Source: Patescibacteria group bacterium
GTDB taxonomy: Bacteria; Patescibacteriota; Microgenomatia; UBA8517
Direction of reading: 5' to 3'
Length of the DNA stretch: 14,581 nt
NCBI GenBank assembly: GCA_025057695.1
Contig: JANWVB010000028.1
Location: 1-14,581 of the forward strand
Position numbers and translations under genes: made by a program. Below the pieces are notes generated by a model, which saw only the letters and a list, made by a program, of their open reading frames with translations, made no database searches and was not told where the DNA came from. Positions 1 to 7,982 of the stretch are shown piece by piece; position 1 is the first letter of the stretch, and every line of letters begins with the position of its first letter.

Positions 1-1969
1 CCAGTTTTTTCTTGTCCATAGGTGTCATACTTGATATATCCACAAAACTTAGACTATCAAAAACAGGTTTCTTTGATTCAAAAATAGTGAAATATTTAGA
101 GTCTTCTGCTTGTGTAATCAGTTTTTCCCTAATCGGTTTTGCTATATTTTGAGGAACAATTCCGTATCTTTCATTCATCTCAAGTTGATATTTTCTTCTG
201 CGACGCACTTCACTTAAGGCTTTTTCCATTGATTTTGTAATTTTGTCAGCATACATTATCACTTGTCCTTCGACGTGTCTCGCCGCTCTACCCATTGTCT
301 GGATCAGAGTTGTGTAACTTCTTAAAAAACCTTCTTTATCGGCATCTAAAATAGCAACAAGTGAAACTTCAGGCAAATCCAAACCTTCACGCAACAAATT
401 AATGCCAACCAACACATCATATTTGCCCAAACGCAAATCATCTAAAATATCAGTGCGATCAAGAGTATGAACATCTGAGTGAAGATATTGAACCTTAAGT
501 CCTTTCTCCTTCAAAAACGTAGTCAAATCTTCAGCTGTTTTTTTGGTAAGCGTAGTAATTAAAGTTCTTTGTCCTTTGGAAACTCTTTTTTTGACCTCGT
601 CAATTACATCAGCAACCTGATTTTCCGTGGGTTTTATGATTACTTCAGGATCGGGTATGCCTGTGGGACGCAAAAGTTGCTCTACTAAGCCATTGGGAGG
701 ATAATTAATATCTTTTAATTTAGAGGCAATATTTTTTGTCGCTTCTTTAGCCATGCCGATTTCCCATTCATCGGGAGTTGCCGAGACAGCTATGAAATTT
801 GGAATCCTGCGCATAAATTCGTCAAACTTGAGAGGGCGATTGTCAAGCGCCGAGGGCAACCTAAAGCCATAATCCACAAGCGTTTTTTTTCTGGATAAAT
901 CGCCAGCATACATCCCACGAATTTGGGGAAAAGTGATATGGCTCTCGTCCACAAAAACCAACCAATCATCACCATAAAAATGGTTAAAAAATTCCAGAAG
1001 CGAGTACGGAGCTTCTCCGGGAGCGCGACCGTCAAAATAGCGCGAGTAATTTTCAATGCCTTTGACATATCCTATCTCTCTAATCATCTCAAGATCATAT
1101 GTAACTTTCTGTTTGATTCTTGTCGCCTCAAGAAACTTACCCATAGATTCAAATTCCTCTACCCTTTTGTCCCTGTCTTTTTCTATTTGAGACAAAATAT
1201 TTTCATTTTTGGTAGGGTCGGTTATAAAGTGTTTGGCTGGATAAATAAAAAAATTTGAATCTTGAGTGGCAATTTTTTCACCAGAAACCGTGTTAATATT
1301 AACAATCTCCTTTATTTTTCCATCTAAAATAACAATCCTTATGCCATCGTCAGAATAAGCCGGATAAACATCTATAGTATCGCCACGCACTCTAAATGTT
1401 CCTCTATGAAACCCAAAATCGCCACGCGAATATTGCAATTGCACAAGTCTGTCAATTATTTGTTCTCTGGTAACTCGCATGCCGGAAGAAATTTCCAAAA
1501 CAAAACTTGCGTACTCTTTTGGGGAACCAATGTTATAAATGCATGATACAGAAGCAACCACTATAGTATCATGTCGCGTGGAAATATTCATCGTTGTCTC
1601 AAGTCTTAGTTTGTCTATAAGCTCATTAATATCCGCATCTTTTTCTATATAAGTGTCTGTTGATGGGATATAAGCTTCTGGTTGATAGTAATCGTAATAC
1701 GACACAAAGTAGGAAACAGCATTATCTGGGAAAAAGTCACGAAATTCTTGATAAAGTTGCGCCGCTAAAGTTTTATTGTGGGAAATAATAAGCGCAGGCT
1801 TTTGCAATTTTTGAATAGTATTGGCAACAGTAAAAGTTTTACCAGAACCAGTAACTCCAAGCAAAACTTGATATTTGACTTTGTTTTGTATTCCAAAACT
1901 CAAATAATCAATCGCATTTTGCTGATCAGCTGTGGGTTTATATTTGGATTTTAAAACAAATTGCTTCAT
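1..1969 (-). CDS. uvrB: UvrABC excinuclease subunit B (C-terminus outside window)
   Basis: This is the damage-verification helicase of nucleotide excision repair; it takes over the lesion from UvrA and then recruits UvrC. The reading frame is open from ATG at 1969 to the window edge, 656 codons. Visible elements are Walker A GVTGSGKT (residues 38-45), the tyrosine-rich beta-hairpin with YYDYYQPEAY (about 91-100) that clamps DNA, the Walker B box DESH (341-344), and helicase motif VI QTMGRAARH (557-565). The family is about 660-680 residues, so only the last part of the C-terminal UVR motif, which contacts UvrC, should be missing; the sequence stops at MTPMDKKKL, where that motif usually begins. 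It diverges from lexA, which suggests SOS control. No Shine-Dalgarno sequence precedes the ATG. Identification is secure. Confidence 0.97.
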   Translation of the reverse strand, partial: MKQFVLKSKYKPTADQQNAIDYLSFGIQNKVKYQVLLGVTGSGKTFTVANTIQKLQKPALIISHNKTLAAQLYQEFRDFFPDNAVSYFVSYYDYYQPEAYIPSTDTYIEKDADINELIDKLRLETTMNISTRHDTIVVASVSCIYNIGSPKEYASFVLEISSGMRVTREQIIDRLVQLQYSRGDFGFHRGTFRVRGDTIDVYPAYSDDGIRIVILDGKIKEIVNINTVSGEKIATQDSNFFIYPAKHFITDPTKNENILSQIEKDRDKRVEEFESMGKFLEATRIKQKVTYDLEMIREIGYVKGIENYSRYFDGRAPGEAPYSLLEFFNHFYGDDWLVFVDESHITFPQIRGMYAGDLSRKKTLVDYGFRLPSALDNRPLKFDEFMRRIPNFIAVSATPDEWEIGMAKEATKNIASKLKDINYPPNGLVEQLLRPTGIPDPEVIIKPTENQVADVIDEVKKRVSKGQRTLITTLTKKTAEDLTTFLKEKGLKVQYLHSDVHTLDRTDILDDLRLGKYDVLVGINLLREGLDLPEVSLVAILDADKEGFLRSYTTLIQTMGRAARHVEGQVIMYADKITKSMEKALSEVRRRRKYQLEMNERYGIVPQNIAKPIREKLITQAEDSKYFTIFESKKPVFDSLSFVDISSMTPMDKKKL

Positions 1970-1978
1970 GAACTATTT

Positions 1979-1987
1979 AGTATATCA
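1979..1987 (-). promoter_or_regulatory. Putative extended -10 promoter of uvrB
   Basis: Read on the minus strand, the sequence TGATATACT carries a TG-n extension and a -10 box (TATACT) matching TATAAT at 5 of 6 positions. No good -35 box lies 16-18 bases upstream, which fits an extended -10 promoter. The expected transcription start, about 6-7 bases downstream, falls only a few bases before the uvrB ATG at 1969, so the mRNA would be nearly leaderless. Confidence 0.5.
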
Positions 1988-2027
1988 AACAACTTAAATT
2001 CATACGAACAAAATCCAAAATTAACTA

Positions 2028-2056
2028 TTGACATATTCGGGTTATGTTTGTTAGTT
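2028..2056 (+). promoter_or_regulatory. Putative lexA promoter with overlapping candidate operator
   Basis: A perfect -35 hexamer TTGACA lies at 2028-2033. A weak -10 (TTAGTT, 2051-2056) follows after 17 bases, just before the lexA ATG at 2064. An inverted repeat ACATA-N7-TATGT (2031-2035 and 2043-2047) overlaps the -35 and the spacer, where a repressor would block polymerase. ATGTTTG at 2044-2050 resembles one half of a Gram-positive SOS box, and CGAACA at 2005-2010 resembles the other, but they are too far apart to form one site. Autoregulation by LexA is inferred from family knowledge; the exact operator is uncertain. Confidence 0.4.
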
Positions 2057-2063
2057 TCTAGTT

Positions 2064-2687
2064 ATGGCTCCGGTAATATACAAAAAACAACATCAAATTT
2101 TAGATTTTATCAAACAATATATTCAAGCCAATGGATCAGCTCCCACTTTAAGACAAATCGCAGACGCGATTGGAGTTTCATCGCTTGCCACTGTTCATGA
2201 ACATTTAAGCTCCCTTGAAGAAAAAAGACTCATCAAAAGAAAAGCAGGAAAAACAAGAGCAATTGATATTGTCACTAAAGAAATGCCTTCACTTTCAGAG
2301 GCAAGCATAGAAGTTCCAATTCTAGGATTTGTTGCCGCTGGATCCCCCATTGAGCCTCATACAGATCCAAATGCAAAAATGACAATTCCTGCCGCTTTTG
2401 TATCAGGAACAAAAAGAACCTACGTTCTGCAAGTAAGAGGCGAGTCAATGATAGAAGAACAAATCAAAGACGGAGATTACGTAATCATTGAACAAACAGA
2501 ACACGCAAGAAATGGGGAAATAGTAGTCGCGCTTTTGGATAACGGCATGGCAACTTTGAAACGTTTCTATCAGGAAGCTACAAGGATCCGACTTGAACCG
2601 GCTAATTCCAAAATGTCTCCAATTTTTGTCAAAAACGTAAGAATACAAGGAAAAGTCGTAGGGCTTATCAGAAAATACAAAAATTAA
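2064..2687 (+). CDS. lexA: LexA repressor (SOS regulator, S24 autopeptidase)
   Basis: LexA represses SOS genes and is inactivated by RecA-stimulated self-cleavage. The 207-residue product has the two-domain plan of the family. An N-terminal winged helix-turn-helix (about 1-65, recognition region TLRQIADAIGVSSLATVHEHL at 28-48) is followed by a linker and an S24 peptidase domain. The cleavage site is Ala92-Gly93 within GFVAAGSP; the catalytic serine is Ser128 in RGESM and the general-base lysine is Lys166 in ATLKRF. Length matches bacterial LexA (about 200-210). The ATG at 2064 gives the standard N-terminus; an overlapping frame starting at 1961 is a shadow. It is divergent from uvrB across 94 bp and converges on gpmI with a gap of only 19 bp. 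All catalytic residues are present, so it should be functional. Confidence 0.97.
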   Translation: MAPVIYKKQHQILDFIKQYIQANGSAPTLRQIADAIGVSSLATVHEHLSSLEEKRLIKRKAGKTRAIDIVTKEMPSLSEASIEVPILGFVAAGSPIEPHTDPNAKMTIPAAFVSGTKRTYVLQVRGESMIEEQIKDGDYVIIEQTEHARNGEIVVALLDNGMATLKRFYQEATRIRLEPANSKMSPIFVKNVRIQGKVVGLIRKYKN

Positions 2688-2706
2688 AAATGCTAAAACT
2701 TAAATC

Positions 2707-4353
2707 TTATATAAGTCCTTCTAACAAATTTCTCCCTTGCATAGAAACTGGTTTTGTCAGCTTCAAAAGCGCGATTATAGTTGGAGCTACATCACAAAGC
2801 CTTCCATCTGGAATTTTGTAATCCCTGTCTTTTAGAGAATCGGAAACAACAATAAAAGGAACAGGATAAGTGCTATGCTCAGTATCTATTGCTCCAGTTT
2901 CCAAATTGATCATCTCTTCCGCATTCCCATGATCAGCAGTTACAACCATTGTTCCTCCGTAAGCGGTAACAAAGTTAGCAAGTCTACCTAAGCATTGATC
3001 TAAAACCTCAACAGCTTTTACGCAAGCGCCAATGTTGCCGGTATGCCCAACCATATCAGCATTTGGAAAATTCACAACAATAAACTTGTAATTTTCCTTT
3101 GACATTTCTTGCAGTAAAGTATCCGTTATTTCATAAGCGCTCATTTCTGGTTTTTGGTCATAAGTGGCTACTTTGGGAGATGGAACAATTATTCTTTTTT
3201 CACCTTCATAAGGATTTTCGCGAAGTCCATTAAAATAAAAGGTCACAAACCTTTCTTTTTCCGATTCCGTAATTTTCAGCTGTGTAAAACCGCTTGCAGA
3301 TATTACACCACTTAAAGGAAAATCAACTATCTGAGGCGGGAAAGCAGGATGCGCTCCATCCTCTTTCAAATGCTGACCATAATCAGTCATAGTCACAAGA
3401 TATAAATTATTGAGTTTCTTTTCTCTTCTGGGCAAAAATCCAATATGCATTTTTGTCTCTTGAACTTGAGAATTAGGGTAAATTCCACCAAAAATTTTTT
3501 CATCCGAACTTATAAACAATTTTGTAAGCTGTCTAGGTCTGTCAATTCTAAAATTGAAAAACACGATAGAATCATCATCAGATATCAAAGATAACGGCCT
3601 TGAATCTGCGTCAACAAAAATAGTAGGCTCTATAAATTCGTCAGTAATACCTTTCTCATAAAATTCGCTAATTGCTTGTGTTACATTAAAAGCCAAATTC
3701 CCTCTACCAAGAGTCAATGCATCATATGCTCTGATGGTTCTATCCCACCTTTGATCTCTATCCATGGCCCAATACCGACCCATAACTGAAGCAATCACAC
3801 CTACTCTACGTTCCTTTAGCTGTCTCTGAATATCGTCAATATATGAAATTGCAGACATGGGAGGTGAATCTCTCCCGTCAGTAAAAAGATGAAGAGACAA
3901 TTTTTTTACCCCCTGCGAAGCTGCCAAGTCAATCAAAGCGCTTAAATGTTTCATGTTTGAATGCACACCACCAGCACCAATCAGTCCCATATAATGCAAA
4001 GTGGAATTGTTTTTCTTTGTGTGTTCAATTGCCGAAAGCAAAACTTGGTTTTTAAAGAATGATCCATCTTTTATGGCAATATTTATTCTCTGCAAATCTT
4101 GATAAACCACACTGCCAGCACCTAAATTAAGATGACCTGTTTCTGTATTGCCATCTTCCCCTTCTGGCAAACCAACTGCTTCGCCAGAGGCCAAAAGGCA
4201 ACAATGCGGATAATTGTTCCATAATTTATCCATAACTATAGTTGAAGCTTTTGAGATCGCATTCCCAGGTCCCGCCGGGGCGATACCCCACCCGTCTAGT
4301 ATCACAAGTAAAACAAATTTTGTTGAAGTATCACTATCACTTTGAAGTGTCAT
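2707..4353 (-). CDS. gpmI: 2,3-bisphosphoglycerate-independent phosphoglycerate mutase with Thr at the nucleophile position
   Basis: This cytosolic, Mn-dependent enzyme interconverts 3- and 2-phosphoglycerate. The 548 residues align along their length with the well-studied Geobacillus enzyme (about 511 residues). Metal-ligand equivalents are Asp20, Asp433, His437, Asp474, His475 and His493. Substrate-binding equivalents are His131, Arg161-Asp162, Arg193, Arg199, Arg269, Arg272 and Lys366. The exception is the nucleophile: the usual GNSEVGH motif, whose serine becomes phosphorylated, reads GNTETGH with Thr70 (codon ACA). Threonine is the nucleophile in some other alkaline-phosphatase-superfamily enzymes, so activity is plausible but unproven. 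About 22 extra residues lie in the middle of the protein, between Arg272 and Lys366. The start codon overlaps the eno stop (ATGA), implying translational coupling and last place in a ppsA-eno-gpmI operon. Confidence 0.96.
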   Translation of the reverse strand: MTLQSDSDTSTKFVLLVILDGWGIAPAGPGNAISKASTIVMDKLWNNYPHCCLLASGEAVGLPEGEDGNTETGHLNLGAGSVVYQDLQRINIAIKDGSFFKNQVLLSAIEHTKKNNSTLHYMGLIGAGGVHSNMKHLSALIDLAASQGVKKLSLHLFTDGRDSPPMSAISYIDDIQRQLKERRVGVIASVMGRYWAMDRDQRWDRTIRAYDALTLGRGNLAFNVTQAISEFYEKGITDEFIEPTIFVDADSRPLSLISDDDSIVFFNFRIDRPRQLTKLFISSDEKIFGGIYPNSQVQETKMHIGFLPRREKKLNNLYLVTMTDYGQHLKEDGAHPAFPPQIVDFPLSGVISASGFTQLKITESEKERFVTFYFNGLRENPYEGEKRIIVPSPKVATYDQKPEMSAYEITDTLLQEMSKENYKFIVVNFPNADMVGHTGNIGACVKAVEVLDQCLGRLANFVTAYGGTMVVTADHGNAEEMINLETGAIDTEHSTYPVPFIVVSDSLKDRDYKIPDGRLCDVAPTIIALLKLTKPVSMQGRNLLEGLI

Positions 4354-5621
4354 CTTGGTCCCATGGCAAGCTCTGCTTCAATAGAGAGAAGCCTATTATA
4401 CTTTACCACCCGCTCACCCCTTGCGGGAGCGCCAAATTTGACATAATCACTTCCTATACCTACGGCAAAATCAGCAATAAACCAATCATTTGTTTCACCT
4501 GATCTATGAGAAGTTATAACTTTCCAATTTGCATCTCTTGCCATTTTTACTACACTTAAAGTCTCGCTAACAGTTCCTGCTTGATTAGGTTTTACCAAAA
4601 TCCCGTTACAAGCTTTTTCCCTTATAGCCTGAGCAACTCTCTCTGAATTTGTTGCCAATAAATCATCTCCCACAACTGTTAACTGCCCTTCAAAACTAGT
4701 AAACAAACTTTTCCAACTATCCCAAGCATCTTCATGAAAAGGATCTTCTAACAATGCAAGATGGTACTGACTGTTTATGTATTTATAGTATTCTAAAAGA
4801 TCATTGTCTCTAAGAGGAGCTGATTTGTCACGAATAGTGTACTCACCGTTTTTATAAAAAACTGAAGCCGCCACATCAAGACCTAAAAATACATCTCTAC
4901 CAATCTGATAATTAGTTGCCCTAATTGCTTCATATAAAACTTCCAAAGCATCTGCATTAGTAAACAAATTTGGAGCATATCCACCTTCATCACCAACAGA
5001 ATGTATAGCTCCTCTTCTTTTCAAATCCTCGCCTAGTGTCATGTAAACTTCTACTCCACACCTTAAAGCTTCGGAGAAAGCTTTAGAAGAAGCAGGTATC
5101 AGATGAAACTCTTGAAAATCCAAATTTCCAGCTCCGTGCAAACCACCATTTATCATGTTAAGAAGTGGCGAAGGAACTTTGATTTGAGCATTCAGGCCTA
5201 TCCTGGCTGCCAAACCATTCACCCATCTATAAAGAGGTTGACTTGCGGCTAAACTTGCCGCTTTTAAACAAGCAACAGAAACTGCCAAGATAGCATTGGC
5301 TCCATATTTAGACTTATTCTTTGTGCCATCAAGTTCATTTAGTCTTGCATCAATTTTTGCCTGATCTGTTACATCATACCCCCAAAGACCAGGCCCTAAA
5401 ACATCATTAACAGAAGCAACCGCCTTTAAAACCCCTTTGCCATGGAAATGAGATGAATCATTGTCTCTAACCTCTACAGCCTCATATGCACCAGTAGAAG
5501 TTCCACCGGGAACAGAAGCGACAGCCACATGTCCTGTGTCTAACTGACAAACAGCTTCAACAGTTGGCCAACCACGAGAATCTAGTATTTGCCTTGCCCA
5601 AATTTTAGAAACTTTCGTCAT
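4350..5621 (-). CDS. eno: Enolase
   Basis: Enolase interconverts 2-phosphoglycerate and phosphoenolpyruvate with two Mg ions. The 423 residues match the family length. Key residues are visible: loop Ser42 (VPGGTSTG), His162 (GGLHG), Glu171 (QEF), catalytic Glu212 (GDEGGYAP), metal ligands Asp249, Glu292 and Asp319, catalytic Lys344 (ILVKPNQAGT), His372 in SHRSGET, and Lys395. The sequence is divergent at usually conserved spots: SRGWPTVE for SRGNPTVE, VPGGTSTG for VPSGASTG, and VKFGAPARGER for the usual IKTG...RSER. None of these removes a catalytic residue. Its ATG lies 24 bases after the ppsA stop, with no clear Shine-Dalgarno. Its TGA overlaps the gpmI start. It is the middle gene of a PEP/phosphoglycerate operon. 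Confidence 0.97.
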   Translation of the reverse strand: MTKVSKIWARQILDSRGWPTVEAVCQLDTGHVAVASVPGGTSTGAYEAVEVRDNDSSHFHGKGVLKAVASVNDVLGPGLWGYDVTDQAKIDARLNELDGTKNKSKYGANAILAVSVACLKAASLAASQPLYRWVNGLAARIGLNAQIKVPSPLLNMINGGLHGAGNLDFQEFHLIPASSKAFSEALRCGVEVYMTLGEDLKRRGAIHSVGDEGGYAPNLFTNADALEVLYEAIRATNYQIGRDVFLGLDVAASVFYKNGEYTIRDKSAPLRDNDLLEYYKYINSQYHLALLEDPFHEDAWDSWKSLFTSFEGQLTVVGDDLLATNSERVAQAIREKACNGILVKPNQAGTVSETLSVVKMARDANWKVITSHRSGETNDWFIADFAVGIGSDYVKFGAPARGERVVKYNRLLSIEAELAMGPR

Positions 5622-5645
5622 ACTAATTAAATTGAATATTAGACA

Positions 5646-7928
5646 CTATCGATGTACTTTTGCAAGTTCTTTTTCAGCTTCATATATGGTTCTTCTGACT
5701 CTGCTTACAGCATCTGGATTAACAGAAACGCTTGTAATTCCATATTTGACAAGTTTATGAACAAGATCATCGTACACTGAAACAGCTTGTCCGCATATAG
5801 AAACTGTAACACCACGTCTTGAACAATGTTTAATAACTCTCCTTAACGCCCACAAAACAGCGGGGGATCGTTCATTAAAAGCTTCAGCAACTTCAGAATT
5901 ATCCCTATCTGTTCCTGTCATTAACATTGTCAAATCATTCGATCCAACAGAGACGCCATCAATACCAACATCAATAAATTTGTCAATCAATATTACATTC
6001 ACAGGTATCTCAACCATCATCCAAAATTTAAATGTCGAATCTTCAAAAAGACCTTCAGCGGCAACAATTCTGCGAACTCGTCTTAGTTCTTCTGGGGATC
6101 TGACAAAAGGTATCATCAACCATAAATTATTGTATTTCTTCCTCACCTTTTTGATCGCCTGGAGCTCTAAATTAAACACATCAGGACTTGCTATGTAACG
6201 ATATGCTCCTCTAAAACCAAGCATCGGATTTGGTTCAACTGGCTCCCAAGCTTCGCCACCCGCAAGAGATCTGTATTCGTTGGTTTTAAAATCAGTAGCT
6301 CTATAAACAACTGGCCTGCCATCAAAAGCTTTGCAAAAAACTGACAAATCACTTGCTAATTTCTTAATAAATTCATCCTGCTTTTTATTTTTAATTGCTT
6401 CTTTTGGATGAACTCCAATATTTGCCATCATAAATTCCGCTCTTAAAAGCCCAACACCCTCTACATGCAATTTAGATACTTCTTTGGCAAGTTCTTTCTC
6501 GGCTAAATTCACATAAAGTTTGGTTGCAGTTTTGATATGTAAATCATTTTCCTCAATTTTCTCGTTTTTATTTTCCTCCACTTTCACTTTGCTACCTAAA
6601 TACACCACTCCTTTTGAACCATCAACTGTTATAACAGTATCGTCTTTGATCAAAACTGTTGCTTCTTTGGTGCCCACAACGCAAGGTATGCCAAGTTCTC
6701 GAGAAACTATGGCCGCATGAGAAGTGACTCCTCCTTCGTTTGTAACAATTGCTACTGCCCGCCTCATAGCAGGGACATAATCAGGAGAAGTCATTGGCGC
6801 AACCAGAACATCACCTTCCTTTACTTTATTAATTTCTTTGGGCGATTTTAGGACTTTTGCATGTCCGGTACCTATCCCGGGACTGGCAGGAGCTCCTGTT
6901 AAAATCGGTGTGTCGGAGATTTTTACACCTTCAGGTAAATCTTTTAGTTTATCTTTCTTTTCACCAATCGTTGTTACCGGTCTAGCCTGAACAATATATA
7001 AGTTATCACCTTCTTTTGCCCATTCTATATCTTGGGGAAAGTAATAGTGTCTTTGCAATTCATAGCCAATTTTCGCAAGTTTAACAATTTGAGCATCGGT
7101 AAGCTTTGGTTTGTCGCGAAGCTTTTGAGGAACCTCGGCTTCAATATTTTCATTGCCTTTCTTAATAAGCTGAATTGACTGGTCAGAAATTTCTTTGGAT
7201 AAAATTGCAAAAGTGTCTTTTTGCACAACATAATGATCAGGTACCACAGAACCTTGAACCATCATTTCGCCAAGTCCCCAAACAGCTTCTATTACAATTC
7301 TGTCTTTATCATTTGAAACAGGATCAATAGTAAACATAACTCCTGACACATCTGATTGAACCATTTTTTGAACAATCACTGAAATTTTTACCTTTTCATG
7401 TGGAATTTTGTTCTGCGTACGATAAAAAATCGCTCTTGCCGTGAAAAGAGAAGCCCAACAATCTCGAATAGCCAAAAGCAAATTGTTTTCACCTTTCACA
7501 TTTAGAAAAGTTGCCTGTTGACCCGCAAATGACATTCCGGGCAAATCTTCGGCTGTTGCCGATGATCTAACAGCCACAAGAGACTTTTTGAAAAATCCCG
7601 AAAGTTTTTTGTAAGCTTTTGCGACTTCTTTTATCACTTCTACAGGCACTTCGCCACGCGCAACTATTTTTTCTATTTTTTCCGACGCCGCTTGTAGTTC
7701 TTCGGAATTTTCAACATTTGTGTTTTTAAGTATCGAGTTAATTTCATTCGCAAATCCATTATGCTCCAAAAAAAGCTCATAGGCAGAAACGGTCACGGCA
7801 AAGCCATTTGGCACAGGAAAGTTGGCATTAACCATTTCTCCTAAATTCGCTCCTTTGCCACCGGCTATTGCTATATCGTGCTTTGTGATATCTTTGAAAA
7901 ACAAAACCAAAGGCTTTTTGAAAGACAT
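5646..7928 (-). CDS. ppsA: Phosphoenolpyruvate synthase (pyruvate, water dikinase)
   Basis: The enzyme converts ATP, pyruvate and water to PEP, AMP and phosphate; in organisms without pyruvate kinase it may also run towards pyruvate. The 760 residues follow the family order. First comes an N-terminal ATP-grasp domain (about 1-320, with GGKGANLGEM at 23-32, VRSSATAEDLPG at 120-131 and the tail QARPV). Then comes a swivelling phosphohistidine domain (about 340-445, phospho-acceptor His404 in GGVTSHAAI). Last is a TIM-barrel PEP/pyruvate domain (about 468-760) with Arg573 in GFRGAYRY, GSNDLT (662-667) and the general-acid Cys712 in SICGQAVS. E. coli PpsA has 792 residues. Phosphoglucomutase-type or PTS enzyme I alternatives are excluded by the ATP-grasp domain; pyruvate phosphate dikinase is unlikely because its longer N-terminal insertions are absent. 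It lies 54 bp downstream of the pgi/pmi stop and 24 bp upstream of eno. Confidence 0.95.
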   Translation of the reverse strand: MSFKKPLVLFFKDITKHDIAIAGGKGANLGEMVNANFPVPNGFAVTVSAYELFLEHNGFANEINSILKNTNVENSEELQAASEKIEKIVARGEVPVEVIKEVAKAYKKLSGFFKKSLVAVRSSATAEDLPGMSFAGQQATFLNVKGENNLLLAIRDCWASLFTARAIFYRTQNKIPHEKVKISVIVQKMVQSDVSGVMFTIDPVSNDKDRIVIEAVWGLGEMMVQGSVVPDHYVVQKDTFAILSKEISDQSIQLIKKGNENIEAEVPQKLRDKPKLTDAQIVKLAKIGYELQRHYYFPQDIEWAKEGDNLYIVQARPVTTIGEKKDKLKDLPEGVKISDTPILTGAPASPGIGTGHAKVLKSPKEINKVKEGDVLVAPMTSPDYVPAMRRAVAIVTNEGGVTSHAAIVSRELGIPCVVGTKEATVLIKDDTVITVDGSKGVVYLGSKVKVEENKNEKIEENDLHIKTATKLYVNLAEKELAKEVSKLHVEGVGLLRAEFMMANIGVHPKEAIKNKKQDEFIKKLASDLSVFCKAFDGRPVVYRATDFKTNEYRSLAGGEAWEPVEPNPMLGFRGAYRYIASPDVFNLELQAIKKVRKKYNNLWLMIPFVRSPEELRRVRRIVAAEGLFEDSTFKFWMMVEIPVNVILIDKFIDVGIDGVSVGSNDLTMLMTGTDRDNSEVAEAFNERSPAVLWALRRVIKHCSRRGVTVSICGQAVSVYDDLVHKLVKYGITSVSVNPDAVSRVRRTIYEAEKELAKVHR

Positions 7929-7954
7929 ACTTAAAGTTTATACTTAATTCATAG

Positions 7955-7969
7955 TGCCATTGTTTGGCA
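7955..7969. repeat. Small inverted repeat between pgi/pmi and ppsA
   Basis: TGCCA-TTGTT-TGGCA forms a perfect 5-bp stem with a 5-base loop in the 54-bp gap between the pgi/pmi stop and the ppsA start. No T-run follows on the minus strand, so it is not a standard terminator. It could be an operator or an mRNA processing or attenuation hairpin at the head of the ppsA-eno-gpmI unit. TATAAA at 7936-7941 on the minus strand might be a -10 box, without a good -35. Confidence 0.3.
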
Positions 7970-7982
7970 AATGACGCAAGTC

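Noticed and set aside
923..1258. Plus-strand open frame of 111 codons
   Set aside because: Lies wholly inside uvrB on the opposite strand; the peptide shows no domain and the uvrB reading is unambiguous.
2706..2715. CTTATATAAG palindrome between convergent lexA and gpmI as a terminator
   Set aside because: It is a 10-bp AT-rich palindrome without loop or T-run, partly inside the gpmI 3' end; chance is likely in such AT-rich sequence.
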